A stretch of 9,413 nt of DNA from CAYGXH01 sp964354485 (GTDB taxonomy: Bacteria; Bacteroidota; Ignavibacteria; UBA10030; SZUA-254). A program made the position numbers and the translations under genes. Below are positions 6,486-9,413 of this stretch, piece by piece (position 1 is the first letter of the stretch; each line of letters opens with the position of its first letter). The stretch lies in NCBI GenBank assembly GCA_964354485.1, contig CAYGZY010000061.1, forward strand, positions 1 to 9,413, given 5' to 3'. Below the pieces are notes generated by a model. The model was not told the origin of the DNA. It made no database searches and was given only the letters and a program-made list of their open reading frames with translations.

Positions 6486-7636
6486 TTAGAGTGAAATCAA
6501 AGATTCAACATGTGAAAAAAATAAGGGTGGGTGTTCTTTTCGGGGGTCGCTCAGCAGAACATGAAGTATCCCTCGTTTCAGCTGAATCGATCATGAATGC
6601 TCTTGGCAGGAACCGGTATACGATTATTCCTATCGGAATCACACCCGATGGCCGCTGGTTCAGTGATACGAAAATTTTTAATGAACTCAAACAAAGGCGA
6701 TATCGGAGTCGACGGCATCAGAGCATCCTGTCGCCGGATCCGACCACGGGCGGTCTTCTGTCGTGGACTGCTGCATCTCAAGCCCTGCGAAGAATAAAGC
6801 TGGATGTTGTATTTCCCGTATTGCACGGGACTTTCGGTGAAGACGGGACTCTCCAGGGTCTTCTCGATCTTGCAAACATCCCGTACGTAGGTGCCGGAGT
6901 GCTCGGTTCTTCTGTCAGTATGGACAAGGTAATGACAAAACAGCTGTGCTGTCTCAGAGGCATCCCGGTTAGTCCGTCCGTCTTTTTTTATTCTCACGAC
7001 TTTCACGAAGATCCTGCCGCAGTAAGGGTGATGGTTGAAAAGAATTTGGATTATCCGTACTTCGTCAAGCCGGCGAATCTGGGATCTAGCGTCGGCATTT
7101 CGAAGGTCCATGATCGCGGCGAATTGAAAAAAGCAATTCTTCTCGCGAGCCGGTACGATCGGAAAATTCTCGTGGAAGAAAGTATCGAGAATGCCCGTGA
7201 GATCGAAGTGGGTGTGCTGGGGAATGATACGCCCCGAGCGTCGGTTCCGGGGGAAATCATTCCTTCAAATGAATTTTACGACTACGATGCAAAATACGTG
7301 GACGGGGCGTCTAAGGCAGTAATCCCTGCACAGCTCCCGCGGACCCTCGTTCGAAAATTACAGAACATGGCCGTCGATGCGTTTCAAACCGTCGAATGTG
7401 CAGGCATGGCACGTATAGATTTTCTCGTTGTCAGAAAAACGGGGAAAATTTATTTTAATGAAATCAACACAATTCCGGGATTTACTTCGATCAGCATGTA
7501 TCCGAAACTCTGGAAAGCTACGGGTGTTTCGTATCCGCGGCTTCTGGATGAACTAATTCGACTCGCAATCGAGCGAAATCGTGAAAATGGACGTCTGCAG
7601 CGCGTGTATGCGCCCAAAAGAGCGTGGTACCGGTAA
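6482..7636 (+). CDS. ddl: D-alanine--D-alanine ligase
   Basis: ATP-grasp ligase of 384 residues that joins two D-alanines for peptidoglycan precursor synthesis in the cytoplasm. The N-terminal domain begins with VGVLFGGRSAEHEVS (16-30; E26 matches E15 of E. coli DdlB) and has HGTFGEDGTLQG (115-126) and SVSMDK (144-149). The central ATP-binding part has FVKPANLGSSVGISK (194-208). The C-terminal part has EFYDYDAKY (264-272), RIDF with metal ligand D313, and EINTIPG with E327 and N329. Y272 occupies the place of DdlB Y216; VanA-type D-lactate ligases have a histidine there, so a D-Ala-D-Ala product is expected. It is longer than DdlB because of an insert around 60-105, as in DdlA-type ligases, and a basic C-terminal tail. 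ATG 6482 overlaps the aldolase stop by four bases, with AAGG at 6471-6475 as a weak binding site. GTG 6512 is an alternative start. It is not in a mur operon here. Confidence 0.94.
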   Translation: MIRVKSKIQHVKKIRVGVLFGGRSAEHEVSLVSAESIMNALGRNRYTIIPIGITPDGRWFSDTKIFNELKQRRYRSRRHQSILSPDPTTGGLLSWTAASQALRRIKLDVVFPVLHGTFGEDGTLQGLLDLANIPYVGAGVLGSSVSMDKVMTKQLCCLRGIPVSPSVFFYSHDFHEDPAAVRVMVEKNLDYPYFVKPANLGSSVGISKVHDRGELKKAILLASRYDRKILVEESIENAREIEVGVLGNDTPRASVPGEIIPSNEFYDYDAKYVDGASKAVIPAQLPRTLVRKLQNMAVDAFQTVECAGMARIDFLVVRKTGKIYFNEINTIPGFTSISMYPKLWKATGVSYPRLLDELIRLAIERNRENGRLQRVYAPKRAWYR

Positions 7637-7640
7637 TCGA

Positions 7641-7661
7641 GGAAATTTGATTTCCATCAAA
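7641..7661 (+). repeat. Two overlapping, mutually exclusive small hairpins
   Basis: GGAAAT (7641-7646) pairs perfectly with ATTTCC (7650-7655) across a 3-base loop. TTTGAT (7646-7651) pairs perfectly with ATCAAA (7656-7661) across TTCC. The arms overlap, so only one can form at a time. They lie directly after the ddl stop. No U-tract follows immediately, so a terminator is unlikely. Confidence 0.4.
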
Positions 7662-7677
7662 ATATATCTTACATTTT
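7646..7677 (+). promoter_or_regulatory. Possible Bacteroidetes-type promoter before the septum gene
   Basis: TTTG at 7646-7649, a 20-base spacer, then TACATTTT at 7670-7677, which matches seven of eight positions of TAnnTTTG. Transcription would start almost at ATG 7682, giving a leaderless message for that start or a leader of about 60 bases for the inner ATG 7742. The match may be chance in this AT-rich 45-base gap. Confidence 0.35.
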
Positions 7678-7681
7678 TCCC

Positions 7682-8023
7682 ATGGAATATCAGTACTACC
7701 GAAAAGCCAAGCCAAAGGTAAAAACGTGGCTCAATAAGACGATGAGGAAAAAAAGTGTCGTCATTCCGCTCCTCATCGCAATTCCCGTTATTTCATTTAT
7801 GCTTTTCAGTAAAAGAGGCGTAGTCGAACGAATCTCTCTCGAAGCGACAAAGAAAGAAAAAATTCAGGAGCTGAGGATACAGAAAAAGACATATGATGAA
7901 CTCCAGAAGCAGTCGAAAGCGCTCGACAACGACCTCAAAGCGATCGAGAGAGTCGCAAGAGAAAAATATGGCTTTATTCGGGAAGATGAGATCGTTTATA
8001 AAGTGAAGAGAGATAAGCTGTAA
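7682..8023 (+). CDS. Septum formation initiator family protein (DivIC/FtsB-like)
   Basis: Small bitopic membrane protein of 113 residues. A basic cytoplasmic N-terminus (to about 24, ending MRKKS) precedes one transmembrane segment at about 25-42, then a charged coiled coil from about 48 to 91. The diagnostic C-terminal motif VAREKYGFIREDEIVYKV (91-108) is the DivIC/FtsB signature. In characterised relatives this protein forms a complex with FtsL and FtsQ/DivIB that activates septal peptidoglycan synthesis. The first ATG at 7682 has no ribosome binding site. ATG 7742 would give a 93-residue protein starting right before the membrane segment, a normal length for the family, and is a serious alternative. 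It lies 45 bases after ddl, with a possible own promoter between, linking cell-wall precursor supply to division. FtsB and DivIC cannot be told apart here. Confidence 0.87.
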   Translation: MEYQYYRKAKPKVKTWLNKTMRKKSVVIPLLIAIPVISFMLFSKRGVVERISLEATKKEKIQELRIQKKTYDELQKQSKALDNDLKAIERVAREKYGFIREDEIVYKVKRDKL

Positions 8024-8040
8024 GCAGTTGTGTGATTATC

Positions 8041-8061
8041 CTCTGTACATCAGAGTGTACA
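8041..8061 (+). repeat. Repeated TGTACA boxes with alternative hairpins
   Basis: TGTACA occurs at 8044-8049 and again at 8056-8061, separated by TCAGAG. Each box is itself palindromic, so the pair is both a direct and an inverted repeat. The competing stem CTCTG (8041-8045) with CAGAG (8051-8055) overlaps the first box. No U-tract follows. It could be a regulator binding site for rarA or a structure in the septum-gene 3' end. I see no clear promoter in the 77-base gap. Confidence 0.4.
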
Positions 8062-8100
8062 CACGTTCCATATCATCGGAAGCATACCTAACCATTCCCT

Positions 8101-9413
8101 ATGGATCTATTTGAGAAATCTGACCCCGGGCATAAAGAAGTGAATAGCGCCGGCTCCGTGCCGCTTGCTGAACGAATGCGCCCGCAGGATATCAACCATT
8201 GTGTCGGTCAGCAGCATCTGATCGGGGAGGGAAAGCCCCTGCGTATCTTCATCGAGAAGGATGAAGTGCCGTCTATGATATTCTGGGGACCTCCGGGTTG
8301 CGGTAAGACCACGCTCGCACGGATCATATCCCGGCACACCAATGCAGAATTTTTCCAGTTGAATGCGGTATCTTCGGGAGTGCAGGACGTACGTAAGATC
8401 CTCGATCGCGCACATGCCAACCGCACGCGTTTTCAGCGGAGAACAATTCTCTTCATCGATGAGATTCACCGTTTCAACAAAGCACAGCAGGATGCACTCC
8501 TGCATAGCGTCGAAGAGGGAGATGTGGTTCTGATTGGCGCAACGACAGAAAATCCATCCTTCGAAATCATACCGCCCCTCCTGTCGCGCTGTCTGGTCTA
8601 TGTGCTCGAACCGCTGTCCGGTAAGGATTTAGATACGATCATTGACCGCGCCCTCACTGATGATACAGTTCTGAAGCTGCAAAGAATTCATGTGGGTACA
8701 AAAGAACGTGAGTTACTCATGCTCCTCTCCGGCGGTGATGCGCGTATTCTTCTCAACGGCCTGGAAACTGCGTTGCGTCTGACGGAGAAGGATAAAAATG
8801 GGGAACGGACCATCAATGGCAGGGAAATTGAGGCAGCTTTCCAGCGCCGCAATCTGAGGTATGATAAGGGAGGAGAGGAACATTACAACATAATTTCCGC
8901 CTTCATTAAAAGTATGAGGGGATGCGATCCGGATGCTGCAATTTACTGGCTTGCACGCCTCCTCGAGGGAGGTGAAGATCCGAAATTCATTGCCCGGAGA
9001 ATGATCGTCCTTGCATCGGAAGATATCGGAAACGCCGATTCGCATGCTCTGGCGCTTGCCACGAGCTGCTTCACAGCCGTAGATTACATTGGAATGCCGG
9101 AAGCGAGGATAATCCTATCACAAACGGCAATATATCTCGCGTCAGCCCCGAAGAGCAACGCGTCTTATATGGCAATCGAGGAAGGTTTGGCGGATGTTCG
9201 CAGTAAAGTGCACTATGAGGTTCCGCTCCATCTGCGCAATGCCCCGACAAAACTCATGAAAGACTTACGGTACGGCGAAGAGTATCTGTATGGGCACAGT
9301 CACCCCGGCCACTTTACCGAACAGCAGTATCTTCCGGAGGCATTGAAGAATAAAATTTATTATAAGCCGTCAGATCAGGGTGAAGAGGGAGAAATACTAA
9401 AGCGTCTGAACAC
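8101..9413 (+). CDS. rarA: Replication-associated recombination protein A (RarA/MgsA), 3' end cut by window
   Basis: AAA+ ATPase of the RarA/MgsA/WRNIP1 family, related to clamp-loader subunits, which acts at stalled or gapped replication forks. There are 437 codons before the window ends; family members are usually about 420-450 residues, so only a few are missing. The start fits: PLAERMRPQDINHCVGQQHLIG begins at residue 21. Walker A GPPGCGKT is at 63-70, Walker B ILFIDEIHRFNKAQQDALL has D120 and E121, sensor 1 is GATTENPSF (146-154), and the likely arginine finger is R163 in LLSRC. The AAA+ core is followed by the helical tetramerisation region, including ASEDIGNAD and YLASAPKSNA. The closing YKPSDQGEEGEILKRL matches the usual C-terminus. 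An in-frame TAA at 8089-8091 makes ATG 8101 the first possible ATG; it has no Shine-Dalgarno. No truncation or frameshift is seen in the visible part. Confidence 0.94.
   Translation, partial: MDLFEKSDPGHKEVNSAGSVPLAERMRPQDINHCVGQQHLIGEGKPLRIFIEKDEVPSMIFWGPPGCGKTTLARIISRHTNAEFFQLNAVSSGVQDVRKILDRAHANRTRFQRRTILFIDEIHRFNKAQQDALLHSVEEGDVVLIGATTENPSFEIIPPLLSRCLVYVLEPLSGKDLDTIIDRALTDDTVLKLQRIHVGTKERELLMLLSGGDARILLNGLETALRLTEKDKNGERTINGREIEAAFQRRNLRYDKGGEEHYNIISAFIKSMRGCDPDAAIYWLARLLEGGEDPKFIARRMIVLASEDIGNADSHALALATSCFTAVDYIGMPEARIILSQTAIYLASAPKSNASYMAIEEGLADVRSKVHYEVPLHLRNAPTKLMKDLRYGEEYLYGHSHPGHFTEQQYLPEALKNKIYYKPSDQGEEGEILKRLN

Noticed and set aside
6482..7636. VanA-type D-Ala-D-Lac ligase (resistance)
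   Set aside because: Residues 266-272 read YDYDAKY with Tyr at the place of DdlB Y216, the D-Ala-D-Ala form, and no vanH or vanX is adjacent.

Overview
This is an ordinary-looking bacterial chromosome segment. All nine recognisable genes, plus the tail of a tenth, lie on the + strand and are packed tightly, with no gap longer than 122 bases. I see no mobile element, CRISPR array, tRNA or rRNA. Few starts have a Shine-Dalgarno-like sequence (clearest before asd, weaker before ddl). One intergenic site resembles the Bacteroidetes-type promoter (TTTG, about 20 bases, TAnnTTTG). Together with mid GC and a DivIC/FtsB-like gene, this suggests, weakly, an uncultured member of the Fibrobacteres-Chlorobi-Bacteroidetes (FCB) group. 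I cannot name a genus.

Layout. Bases 2-112 hold the disordered C-terminal tail of an unidentified protein. Next comes a tight run of a XerD-type tyrosine recombinase (130-1020), a small M50 site-2-protease-family membrane metalloprotease (1041-1709), a DUF1611/DgcN-family P-loop protein (1711-2775) and aspartate-semialdehyde dehydrogenase (2772-3767). The last two overlap by 4 bases. A 122-base gap carries a hairpin and a sigma70-like promoter. It leads into a second run: a homocysteine S-methyltransferase/methylenetetrahydrofolate reductase fusion (3890-5716), a class II (FucA-like) aldolase (5721-6485) and D-alanine-D-alanine ligase (6482-7636, again a 4-base overlap). Then come a DivIC/FtsB septum protein (7682-8023) and RarA, a replication-associated AAA+ ATPase (8101 to beyond the window edge).

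How the genes fit together. Asd feeds diaminopimelate/lysine, threonine and methionine synthesis. The methyltransferase/reductase fusion completes methionine from homocysteine and folate one-carbon units. Ddl makes the D-Ala-D-Ala terminus of peptidoglycan, and DivIC/FtsB builds the division septum. XerD resolves chromosome dimers at division, and RarA acts at stalled replication forks. The theme is therefore aspartate-family amino acids, cell wall, division and chromosome maintenance. The least understood members are the DUF1611 protein, which has characterised D-glutamate N-acetyltransferase relatives, and the class II aldolase, whose substrate is not evident. I found no convincing new system. 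The best leads are the coupling of DUF1611 to asd, the coupling of the aldolase to ddl, and paired alternative hairpins in the two gaps flanking the septum gene.
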